Shown in pieces: positions 49,615 through 57,260 of a stretch of DNA of 64,000 nt. Every line of letters starts with the position of its first letter. Position 1 is the stretch's first letter. The translations under genes and the position numbers were made by a program. The DNA is from Thiogranum sp963752745. Its GTDB lineage: Bacteria; Pseudomonadota; Gammaproteobacteria; DSM-19610. The stretch is taken from the NCBI GenBank assembly GCA_963752745.1, contig CAVWAK010000005.1, positions 1 to 64,000 on the forward strand. The letters run 5' to 3'. Under the pieces are notes generated by a model. It saw only the letters and a program-made list of their open reading frames with translations, was not told the DNA's origin and searched no databases.

Positions 49615-49637
49615 CCCTGCAGCTGGCGTACTCATTG

Positions 49638-49892
49638 CTACTTCTTTTCTATCAAGATCTCCAAATGCTTCAGAATTCGTCTGGACGCGACAGCAATTGC
49701 CAAAAGAAAAAATATGCCCCCAAACGCCAGAAAGTCTTTCGGCGTCAACCCCAGCAAACGCGGGTCGTAAATACTGTCCAGATGGAAAAGCTTTTGCAGG
49801 ACGCCAATGGCTATACTGAGCAACCCGATGGCAATAATAATTTCATTCACCATCCTCGACACTGTTTTATGCAAAGAAATTGTTTTTTTCAT
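49638..49892 (-). CDS. Small membrane protein, two helices
   Basis: 84-residue protein of unknown function. Two membrane helices: IIIAIGLLSIAIGVLQKLF (residues 18-36) and FLAFGGIFFLLAIAVAS (53-69), with a lysine-rich C terminus. It overlaps the 3' end of a smaller frame upstream (49867-49983). It converges with the alkaline phosphatase gene. No family recognised. Confidence 0.55.
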   Translation of the reverse strand: MKKTISLHKTVSRMVNEIIIAIGLLSIAIGVLQKLFHLDSIYDPRLLGLTPKDFLAFGGIFFLLAIAVASRRILKHLEILIEKK

Positions 49893-49983
49893 GGCAGTAT
49901 TCCCGAAAACCCCAGAGTAGAAAAATAAGCATAGAAGCCCCTATCCCTAAAGTCGAGACTGTAATAAACCCGAATCTTTTCAT
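49867..49983 (-). CDS. Short single-helix membrane peptide
   Basis: 38-codon frame starting ATG at 49983: MKRFGFITVSTLGIGASMLI, then FLLWGFREYCHEKNN and a short end. One membrane helix with a basic N terminus. A GGAG lies directly upstream, rather close to the ATG; AGGA is at better distance. It overlaps the next gene by 26 bases in another frame, which suggests coupling. Could be a chance frame. Confidence 0.4.
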   Translation of the reverse strand: MKRFGFITVSTLGIGASMLIFLLWGFREYCHEKNNFFA

Positions 49984-50128
49984 AGCTCCATATTCCTGAT
50001 AACAAAGGATACCAGATCAATTGTTGTGTATTATTGCTGATACACCTAACCGGCTGTTACGTAATTTAACTTTCCTCGCATCGAAACTGCCCAGGTTTAC
50101 CGGCGGCCTCGATTTGCAGGGAGCTTTG

Positions 50129-50283
50129 ATGAAAAGACGCAAGTTTATAACGTCTGTTATCACAGCCGGATAAAAGAGAGCGCCTGAGACAACTGGTTGA
50201 ACAGCTATTCAAAGATACAGTGAGTACCCGGGCGATGGGCCTTGGCTATCTCGCTATGCACCCGGAAACCGCTGCGCCAGCGC
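50129..50283 (+). pseudogene. Possible remnant of a small Tat-exported protein
   Basis: ATG 50129 with a good ribosome site (AGGGAG) opens MKRRKFITSVITAG, which looks like a twin-arginine signal start, then stops at TAA. One base later in frame the DNA continues KRERLRQLVEQLFKDTVSTR and MGLGYLAMHPETA before meeting the convergent gene. I do not recognise the family. Probably a broken, truncated gene. Confidence 0.35.
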
Positions 50284-50877
50284 CTAGTCATCCTCACAGG
50301 GTTTCTCGATCTTTATCACCAGCGCACCGCCTTCGTAATGTGCAGCAGTGATTTTTTCCTTGCGTATCAGGAGCGCCGATTGTGTACGGTAGACAGTGTA
50401 CTGATAAGCCGGATCGATGACTTCATACACCGAGCTACCGAATGAGGTATCTACCGGCGACCAATACTTCCAGTCTTCGCGAAGATAATCGGTCAGATCA
50501 ACGACCGGCTTTTCACCAACCTGAAACGCGATGTGTGGTGCATTGTTGGCAGCGTCGATATCACTGTAACGGCCGCTGAGTCGATCGAGCCGGTACATCG
50601 CATCAAAGCCAATCAGGTTGGCCAGTGGCTTCCACTTCAGAAAGCGCGCATCAAGGCGCCATTCGTCGCCCTTGATTGCAAAGTGCTGCGGGGAGCAAAA
50701 ATCACCAGTGCGCAACTCGACCGCGTACTGCCGTGGCGCCATCTCGACGAAGCGAAGTCTGGCTATTTGCGCCTCGTCGGTAAGCCGGTGAAACGTATGC
50801 AGGTTGACACCAACCAGGGCCAGAGGCGTGGCCAGAAGAAGCGCCAGGAAGGAGAGGGATTTCTTTCCGGGGATAAT
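50284..50877 (-). CDS. Hypothetical protein downstream of glmM, unusual start
   Basis: About 197 residues, unknown function. The N terminus is a membrane anchor or signal (LSFLALLLATPLALVGVNL), followed by a soluble part with FVEMAPRQYAVELRTGDFC and DYLREDWKYWSPVDT. The frame is open back into glmM but contains no ATG, GTG or TTG between the glmM stop and the anchor. The best-placed start is ATT at 50877 with AGGGG seven bases upstream; ATC follows it. Probably translated in the glmM operon, 19 bases after glmM. Confidence 0.55.
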   Translation of the reverse strand: MIPGKKSLSFLALLLATPLALVGVNLHTFHRLTDEAQIARLRFVEMAPRQYAVELRTGDFCSPQHFAIKGDEWRLDARFLKWKPLANLIGFDAMYRLDRLSGRYSDIDAANNAPHIAFQVGEKPVVDLTDYLREDWKYWSPVDTSFGSSVYEVIDPAYQYTVYRTQSALLIRKEKITAAHYEGGALVIKIEKPCEDD

Positions 50878-50896
50878 TGATCTGCCCCTGTTCCTG

Positions 50897-52252
50897 TCAG
50901 GCGCTCTCAGCTTGCGCACTGACGGTCTGTTGGACCACGGCTGCAATCTTTTTCGCCTGTTCGTGCACCAGCGCCTCGTCTTCACCCTCGACCATGACGC
51001 GAATCAGGGGCTCTGTGCCGGATGGACGCAACAAAACGCGACCCCTGCCATTAAGAACCTTTTCAGCGGCTTTTACAGCCGCCTGAATTGGCTGACTGGC
51101 ATCGACATCGATACGGTGCTCCAGCGGCACGTTAATCATCAATTGGGGGTATTTGTGCATACCCTGCTTAAGCTCGTGCAGCGAAGCGCCCTTCTGAACA
51201 ACTGTCGCCAGTACCTGCAACGCAGACACCATACCGTCACCGGTCGTAGTGCGATCCAGGCAGATAATATGGCCGGATGATTCACCGCCGATGACACCAT
51301 TGTGTCGCTGCAATAATTCCATCACATAACGATCACCGACCTGAGCACGGACAAACTCTATATTTTTACGTTGCAAAGCATGTTCAAGCCCGAGGTTACT
51401 CATCAATGTGCCCACGACCGGACCTTCAAGACTACCGCCTTCATGGCGACTCTGGGCAATAATAAAGAGTAACTCATCGCCATCGACCAGTTCACCCTTG
51501 TGGTCGATCATCAATAACCGGTCACCATCACCGTCCAGCGCAATACCCAGGTCAGCACCCTGATCCAGAACGGTTGCACGCAACAAATCCGGGTTGGTGG
51601 AACCGCAACCCTCATTGATATTCAGACCATCGGGATGGACGCCGACAGGAATCACTTCTGCACCCATTTCATGCAGCACTGCCGGCGCCACCTGGTAGGT
51701 GGCACCATTGGCGCAATCAACTACAATTTTCATCCCGCGCAGACTGATGCGTAATGGAATAGTACTTTTACAGAACTCGATATAACGACCACGCGCATCT
51801 TCGATACGCTCCGCTTTCCCCAATCGGTCTGACGCAACAGTAACCATGTTCTTTCCAAGCTCTTCTTCAATGGCGTGTTCGATTTCATCGAGCAATTTCA
51901 TGCCGTCAGCAGAGAAGAACTTTATACCGTTGTCGTAATGCGGGTTATGCGAGGCACTGATAACGATGCCGGCACAAGCGTGCAACGTCCGCGTGAGGTA
52001 AGCAATACCCGGTGTAGGCATGGGGCCGAGCAGGCATATATCGACACCGGCGGCGGAAAGACCGGCCTCCAGCGCAGACTCGAACATGTAACCCGAGATC
52101 CGGGTGTCCTTGCCGATGACCACTCTGGCCCTGGAGCCCTCCCCTAAAACACGGCCGGTCGCCCAACCGAGTTTAAGCATGAACTCCGCGTTGATGGGGT
52201 CATCCCCTACGCGGCCGCGAATACCATCGGTACCGAAATATTTCCTGGTCAT
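50897..52252 (-). CDS. glmM: Phosphoglucosamine mutase
   Basis: Converts glucosamine 6-phosphate to glucosamine 1-phosphate for UDP-GlcNAc, and so for peptidoglycan and lipopolysaccharide. The 451-residue product starts KYFGTDGIRGRVGD. The phosphoserine loop is GIVISASHNPHYDNGIKFF, the metal loop ALDGDGDRLLMID, the sugar loop IGGESSGHIICLD and the phosphate loop LLRPSGTEPLIRVMVEG. Standard order after folP. Confidence 0.97.
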   Translation of the reverse strand: MTRKYFGTDGIRGRVGDDPINAEFMLKLGWATGRVLGEGSRARVVIGKDTRISGYMFESALEAGLSAAGVDICLLGPMPTPGIAYLTRTLHACAGIVISASHNPHYDNGIKFFSADGMKLLDEIEHAIEEELGKNMVTVASDRLGKAERIEDARGRYIEFCKSTIPLRISLRGMKIVVDCANGATYQVAPAVLHEMGAEVIPVGVHPDGLNINEGCGSTNPDLLRATVLDQGADLGIALDGDGDRLLMIDHKGELVDGDELLFIIAQSRHEGGSLEGPVVGTLMSNLGLEHALQRKNIEFVRAQVGDRYVMELLQRHNGVIGGESSGHIICLDRTTTGDGMVSALQVLATVVQKGASLHELKQGMHKYPQLMINVPLEHRIDVDASQPIQAAVKAAEKVLNGRGRVLLRPSGTEPLIRVMVEGEDEALVHEQAKKIAAVVQQTVSAQAESA

Positions 52253-52270
52253 TTTTTGTTCCCCAAAACC

Positions 52271-53098
52271 CTAATGTACTGCTCTTAGCGCCACATTCAT
52301 CTGCAGCGCCTGCCAGGTAGCTGCAACATCATGTGTTCTTACCAACACTGCGCCCCGCTCTACGGCGAGTACGGCCAGCGCCAGGCTCGCGGACAGACGT
52401 TCACCCGCCTCGAGTCCCAGCAATTTACCGATCATGGACTTTCGAGAAAGCCCAACCAGTATTGGTATACCCATACTACTTAACGCGTCGAGACGCGCCA
52501 GCAATTGTAAATTATGCTCTACTGATTTCCCGAAACCGAAGCCGGGATCCAGAAGCAGCTTCTCCCGCGGTATACCCGCGGCCAGGCAAGCCTGCACCCT
52601 CTGGTGTAAAAATTCGCGCACCTCATCAACGACGTCATCATACTGCGGTGCTGCCTGCATATTTGGAGGTTCACCCTGCATGTGCATGAGACACACCGGA
52701 ACCGAACACGCTGCAGCGACCTCCAGCGCGGCCTCTTCGCGCAATGCATTAACGTCGTTGATCAATCCCGCACCAGCTTCGACTGCTGCTCGCATGACTG
52801 CCGGTTTTCGGGTATCGATGGAGATGGGCACCCCCAGACGTGTCGCCAGGTTTTCAATAACCGGCACCACACGACCGAGTTCTTCCTCGACCGACACCGG
52901 GTCAGCTCCGGGGCGGGTTGATTCGCCACCGATATCGATAATAGCCGCACCATCCGCTTCCATCTGCAAGGCCCTTTCTACAGCAGCCTCAGGCGTAAAA
53001 AAATCACCCCCGTCGGAGAAGGAATCGGGGGTGATATTAAGCACCCCCATAACCTGGGGGCGAGACAGATCCAGACTCTTTCCGTTACAGTCGATCAG
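52271..53098 (-). CDS. folP: Dihydropteroate synthase, probable CTG start
   Basis: Joins p-aminobenzoate to dihydropterin pyrophosphate in folate synthesis. Motifs: MGVLNITPDSFSDGG, IDIGGESTRPGA, KPAVMRAAVEAGAGLINDVN, LLDPGFGFGKSVEHN and GLSRKSMIG. The only ATG near the start (53050) would remove the first strand. The DNA upstream encodes the missing N terminus, IDCNGKSLDLSRPQV, with no ATG, GTG or TTG. The likely start is CTG 53098, whose last two bases belong to the ftsH TGA (CTGA), giving 275 residues, a normal size. The early codons also form an attenuator-like structure (53003-53060). Confidence 0.93.
   Translation of the reverse strand: MIDCNGKSLDLSRPQVMGVLNITPDSFSDGGDFFTPEAAVERALQMEADGAAIIDIGGESTRPGADPVSVEEELGRVVPVIENLATRLGVPISIDTRKPAVMRAAVEAGAGLINDVNALREEAALEVAAACSVPVCLMHMQGEPPNMQAAPQYDDVVDEVREFLHQRVQACLAAGIPREKLLLDPGFGFGKSVEHNLQLLARLDALSSMGIPILVGLSRKSMIGKLLGLEAGERLSASLALAVLAVERGAVLVRTHDVAATWQALQMNVALRAVH
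52997..53060 (-). promoter_or_regulatory. Attenuator-like hairpins inside the start of folP
   Basis: On the folP strand four segments can pair in alternative ways. Segment 1 is CCCCCA (53060-53055), 2 is TGGGGGTG (53049-53042), 3 is ATCACCCCCG (53035-53026) and 4 is CGGGGGTGAT (53012-53003), followed at once by TTTTTT (53002-52997). Pairing 3:4 is a perfect 10-bp stem plus T run, a textbook intrinsic terminator. 1:2 (6 bp) would permit it and 2:3 (7 bp) would prevent it. All segments are folP codons, so ribosomes on folP would also influence the outcome. Confidence 0.55.
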
Positions 53099-55008
53099 TG
53101 CTGTCCGGCAGGTCCACCAATAGGATCTGTACTATCCTTGCTATCGTCGGAACCGGCTTTGTTGGCAGTACCTTTGCCGCTTGACTGACTGTCATCCCAA
53201 TCCTTGGGTTCGCGCGCAATTTTACCGGTCATAATGTCGTCAATCTGGTCGCTGTCGATAGTCTCGTACTTGATCAGCGCTTCGGCCATGAGATGCAATT
53301 TATCCAGGTTATCAGTCAGTATCTGCCTGGCTCGATCATAGTTGCGATCGATAATCGTTCGGATCTCGCCATCAATAGCGTGTGCGGTTTCATCCGATAC
53401 GTTCTTGTGTTGTGTCACCGAATGGCCCAGGAAGACTTCGCCATCTTCCTCACTGTAGGTTAACGGCCCCAGGCGCTCGGAAAGCCCCCACTTGGTAACC
53501 ATATTGCGCGCCAATTCAGTAGAGCGCTGAATATCATTCGACGCACCGGTGGTGACCATGTCTTCGCCGAAAATCATTTCCTCGGCAATACGCCCGCCAA
53601 ACAGGCTGGAGATCTGGCTTTCCAGGCGTTGCCGACTGTAGCTATAGCGATCTTCCTCTGGCAGGAACATGGTCACACCAAGTGCGCGACCACGGGGGAT
53701 GATACTCACCTTGTAGACCGGATCGTGTGACGGCACTGTGCGACCGACAATGGCGTGACCGGCTTCGTGATAGGCGGTGAGCTTTTTCTCTTCCTCACTC
53801 ATAACCATGGAGCGCCGCTCGGTACCCATCATGATTTTGTCCTTGGCCTTTTCGAGATCTTCCATATCGACAAGACGCTTGTTCGCGCGCGCAGCAAACA
53901 AAGCCGCCTCATTAACCAGGTTTGCAAGATCAGCGCCGGAGAAACCCGGTGTACCACGGGCAATAACCCCTGGCTTGAGGTTGTCCGAGCCCGGCACTTT
54001 ACGCAGGTGAACCTTGAGAATCTGTTCACGTCCACGAATATCCGGCAGCGGAACTACAACCTGGCGGTCGAATCGGCCAGGGCGTAACAACGCCGGGTCA
54101 AGCACGTCAGGCCGGTTGGTCGCGGCAATAACGATGACGCCTTCATTACCCTCGAAACCATCCATTTCGACCAGCAGCTGGTTAAGTGTCTGCTCGCGTT
54201 CATCGTGACCACCACCCAATCCAGCGCCACGATGGCGCCCAACAGCATCGATTTCGTCGATAAATATGATGCAGGGTGCATGTTTCTTGGCCTGCTCGAA
54301 CATATCACGCACGCGGGATGCACCCACACCGACAAACATTTCCACAAAGTCGGAACCGGAAATGGTAAAGAATGGCACCTTGGCCTCACCGGCAATGGCT
54401 TTTGCCAGCAACGTTTTACCGGTACCCGGCGAACCGACCATCAGCACACCCTGCGGAATCTTGCCGCCCAGCTTCTGGAATTTGCCGGGGTCTCTGAGGA
54501 ACTGGACAAGCTCGGCGACTTCTTCCTTGGCTTCCTCGACACCGGCAACATCGTTAAAGGTGATCTTGACCTGGTCCTCGCCGAGCATGCGCGCACGGCT
54601 TTTGCCGAACGACATGGCTCCGCGTCCAGCGCCACCGCCTTGCATTTGACGCATGAAGAAGATCCAGACACCGATCAGCAACAGCATCGGGAACCAGGAA
54701 ATGAAGATCTGCATCAGCAGCGATTCCTGTTCCGGCTCCTGCGCCTTGACCTGCACACCATTGCTGAGCAGATCATTGATCATCTCGGGATCATTCGGCG
54801 TGTAGCTGGAGAATTTTTCGCCGCTGGCCAGCTGGCCCTTGACCGTCCGGCCGTCAATAACAACGCTCTGAACAAGGCCGCTTTTGACGTTGCCAATAAA
54901 GTCAGAATACGGCACGCTCTGTGCGCGCGGCGTCGGCGGACCAAAATTGTTAAAGACAGACATCAGGACGACCGCAATGATCACCCAGAGAAGAATATTC
55001 TTCGCCAT
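53095..55008 (-). CDS. ftsH: ATP-dependent zinc metalloprotease FtsH
   Basis: Membrane AAA+ protease degrading misfolded membrane proteins and regulators such as LpxC and sigma-32. The 637-residue product has two N-terminal membrane helices (NILLWVIIAVVLMSVF and IFISWFPMLLLIGVWIFF), an AAA domain with Walker A GSPGTGKTLLAKA (Ser where most have Pro), Walker B IIFIDEIDAVGR, SRH region ATNRPDVLDPALLRPGRFD, and the zinc site HEAGHAIVG. A TTG three codons upstream (giving MNDMAKN) has the better-spaced GAGG and may be the true start. Confidence 0.97.
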   Translation of the reverse strand: MAKNILLWVIIAVVLMSVFNNFGPPTPRAQSVPYSDFIGNVKSGLVQSVVIDGRTVKGQLASGEKFSSYTPNDPEMINDLLSNGVQVKAQEPEQESLLMQIFISWFPMLLLIGVWIFFMRQMQGGGAGRGAMSFGKSRARMLGEDQVKITFNDVAGVEEAKEEVAELVQFLRDPGKFQKLGGKIPQGVLMVGSPGTGKTLLAKAIAGEAKVPFFTISGSDFVEMFVGVGASRVRDMFEQAKKHAPCIIFIDEIDAVGRHRGAGLGGGHDEREQTLNQLLVEMDGFEGNEGVIVIAATNRPDVLDPALLRPGRFDRQVVVPLPDIRGREQILKVHLRKVPGSDNLKPGVIARGTPGFSGADLANLVNEAALFAARANKRLVDMEDLEKAKDKIMMGTERRSMVMSEEEKKLTAYHEAGHAIVGRTVPSHDPVYKVSIIPRGRALGVTMFLPEEDRYSYSRQRLESQISSLFGGRIAEEMIFGEDMVTTGASNDIQRSTELARNMVTKWGLSERLGPLTYSEEDGEVFLGHSVTQHKNVSDETAHAIDGEIRTIIDRNYDRARQILTDNLDKLHLMAEALIKYETIDSDQIDDIMTGKIAREPKDWDDSQSSGKGTANKAGSDDSKDSTDPIGGPAGQH

Positions 55009-55128
55009 GTCGTTCAAATCATTTACCTCTTTAAAGACCGTAGACGGCGATTGACCAGGGATAGGAAAATAACTGAAGATATTGTCCTGTAAGGCGTTTC
55101 GGCCCAACTGGTAGTTACCTGAAACATA

Positions 55129-55749
55129 CTATATTTTACGTCCTCTCGCCAGCGCATAGACTTCGCGCGAACGTGGCCGTGAAGCCTTTGGCTTACGCAC
55201 AATTACCTTTTCGTAGCGCTGTTTCAGGTCCTTTAGCAGGACATCAAAGCCCTCACCCTGAAATAACTTGACCAGCAGGTCACCGCCCGGGCGCAATACG
55301 CGATCGGCAAAATCCACTGCTAATTCCGCAAGATACATTGCTCGAGGCTGGTCGACGGCTTCCATGCCACTTATATTGGGGGCGATATCCGACATTACAA
55401 GGTCAATTTCACGTTTCTCGAGTACCGCCAGCAATTCATTCAAAACGTCTTCCTCGCGGAAATCACCCTCAACAAACGTTACCCCGGGAAGCGGCTCCAT
55501 GGGCAGTATATCCATCGCCACCACGACCCCTTTCCGGCCAATTAGTCCTAATGCGTACTGACTCCAGCCTCCAGGCGCCGCACCCAGGTCAACAATCGAC
55601 ATGCCAGGCTTGATAATGCGGTCTTTGGCCTGGATCTCTTCGAGCTTGTAAACCGCACGCGAACGGTACCCGTCCCGTTGCGCCTTTTTGACATACTCAT
55701 CGTCGAAATGTTCTCTCAGCCAGCGGTGGCTGCTTTTGCTGCGCGCCAT
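55129..55749 (-). CDS. rlmE: 23S rRNA 2'-O-methyltransferase RlmE
   Basis: Methylates U2552 of 23S rRNA (E. coli numbering). The 206-residue product begins ARSKSSHRWLREHFDDEYVK and has the SAM motif IVDLGAAPGGWSQYA, then GVVVAMDILPMEPLPGV, VMSDIAPNISG with the catalytic Asp, and the catalytic lysine in DLLVKLFQGEGF. ATG 55749 fits the family start. It precedes ftsH and is divergent from yhbY, the usual arrangement. Confidence 0.96.
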   Translation of the reverse strand: MARSKSSHRWLREHFDDEYVKKAQRDGYRSRAVYKLEEIQAKDRIIKPGMSIVDLGAAPGGWSQYALGLIGRKGVVVAMDILPMEPLPGVTFVEGDFREEDVLNELLAVLEKREIDLVMSDIAPNISGMEAVDQPRAMYLAELAVDFADRVLRPGGDLLVKLFQGEGFDVLLKDLKQRYEKVIVRKPKASRPRSREVYALARGRKI

Positions 55750-55813
55750 GAATATTCCGTAACAGTTAAACCGGTACCAATTTAATGGGGAGCGAATTAA
55801 AATCAGTCCCCAT

Positions 55814-56107
55814 ATGACATTAACAGATGAACAAAAGAAAAGGTTACGCGGACTGGGCCATAAACTGAAGCCGGTAATCATTGTGGGCGCTGGGGGATTG
55901 TCAGAATCCCTGCTGGACGAGTTCGAACGCTCGCTGGCCCACCACGAACTGATGAAAATCAGGGTCAATGTTGGCGACCGCGATGAGCGAGACCAGGCGA
56001 TTACCCATCTTTGTGAACGCAGTCATGCCGCACTCATTCAGCGCGTTGGCAATACCGCCCTGCTTTTTTTAAAGAAGCCTAAAGGATCAAAATTCACTAC
56101 ATTCTAG
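55814..56107 (+). CDS. yhbY: CRM-domain ribosome assembly factor YhbY
   Basis: 97-residue RNA-binding protein of the CRM family, linked to assembly of the large ribosomal subunit. Features: KKRLRGLGHKLKPVIIVGAG with the GxxG loop region, LDEFERSLAHHELMKIRVN and HAALIQRVGNTALLF. Divergent from rlmE with 64 bases between the starts, which must contain both promoters. Confidence 0.95.
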   Translation: MTLTDEQKKRLRGLGHKLKPVIIVGAGGLSESLLDEFERSLAHHELMKIRVNVGDRDERDQAITHLCERSHAALIQRVGNTALLFLKKPKGSKFTTF

Positions 56108-56201
56108 TGGATATGACTATAGTCAATGCATGCCGCGGGTATGGGCGGGCAACATAACAAACAATGCCGACAGTCGTTAGCGTTCATACGGAAACAGAGC
56201 A

Positions 56202-57260
56202 ATGCCAAACAGTTCGTTATCCAAGGCCACCGCGCTCATCGCTTGCCTGTCCGTTCTGGCGGTCTGGAGCTTCCCCGGTTCACTGTATGCCCAGGGTGAT
56301 GAACTGGAGGAATTGACGGATTTCAACAGCTTCGACGACGACGCCCTGCCCGAACCCATCAGCCATCCCCGCTGGTTCAAACTCAGCTTCCTGGACTTGC
56401 GCGATGATATCAAGGAAGCAATTGCCGCTAACAAGCAGGGATTGATGGTTTACTTTGGCCAGAAGAACTGCGCCTACTGCAAACAATTACTGGAAACAAA
56501 TTTCGGCAAACCGGATATCCTGGCCTATACGCAGAAACATTTTGATGTCATTGGTCTCGATATCCACGGCCAGCGATCATTGACCGGGCTCGACGGGCGC
56601 GAATGGGACGAACGCAGCTTTGCTGTTAAACATCATATCGACTTTACGCCCACGCTAATCTTTTACGACAGCCAACAGCGGGAAGCCCTGCGATTATCCG
56701 GCTACTACCCACCCTACAAGTTCAGGGCAGCCATGGAATACGTTGCAGACGGACATTACCTGCGTGAGGACTTCCGCAGTTACCTGGCACGCGCCGACAT
56801 CCCGATGGTTTTCGAGACCGGAGAACTCAGTGAGGAAGACTTTTTCACCCCCGGGCCACACGCTCTGGATCGTTCGCATATTCCCGGAGAACGGCCGCTG
56901 GTAGTATTTTTCGAACAGGGCGACTGTCATGCCTGCGATGTCCTGCACACCGGTCCGTTACAACAAGTCGACATTCGCAGGCGCCTGAATGAACTCGATG
57001 CTACCCAGCTGGATATGTGGAGTGACACACTGGTACAGACCCCGGATGGCAAACGAACGACCGCAAAAAAATGGGCTGACAAACTCGGTCTGTTCTACAC
57101 GCCGACACTGATTTTCTTCGATGACGATGGAGATGAGATCCTGCGTGTCGACTCCGTTGTGCAGTTTTACCGCTTACGCAACGTGCTCGACTATGTCATC
57201 ACCGGCGCCTATCTCGAGTACCCGACCTTCCAGCAATGGCGTAGTGCAGCAATGCGCTAG
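56202..57260 (+). CDS. Exported protein with two thioredoxin-like domains
   Basis: 352-residue protein with a signal peptide (ALIACLSVLAVWSFPGSLYA). Two thioredoxin folds each carry a CxxC: FGQKNCAYCKQLLETNFGKP (about residue 88) with cis-Pro DFTPTLIFYD, and FFEQGDCHACDVLHTGPLQQ (about 243) with YTPTLIFFDDDG. It resembles SoxW/DsbC-like reductases of the Thioredoxin_2/7 groups. Likely a periplasmic thiol reductase or isomerase. Two complete domains in one chain suggest electron relay or two substrates. It overlaps the convergent OmpA-type gene by four bases. Confidence 0.82.
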   Translation: MPNSSLSKATALIACLSVLAVWSFPGSLYAQGDELEELTDFNSFDDDALPEPISHPRWFKLSFLDLRDDIKEAIAANKQGLMVYFGQKNCAYCKQLLETNFGKPDILAYTQKHFDVIGLDIHGQRSLTGLDGREWDERSFAVKHHIDFTPTLIFYDSQQREALRLSGYYPPYKFRAAMEYVADGHYLREDFRSYLARADIPMVFETGELSEEDFFTPGPHALDRSHIPGERPLVVFFEQGDCHACDVLHTGPLQQVDIRRRLNELDATQLDMWSDTLVQTPDGKRTTAKKWADKLGLFYTPTLIFFDDDGDEILRVDSVVQFYRLRNVLDYVITGAYLEYPTFQQWRSAAMR

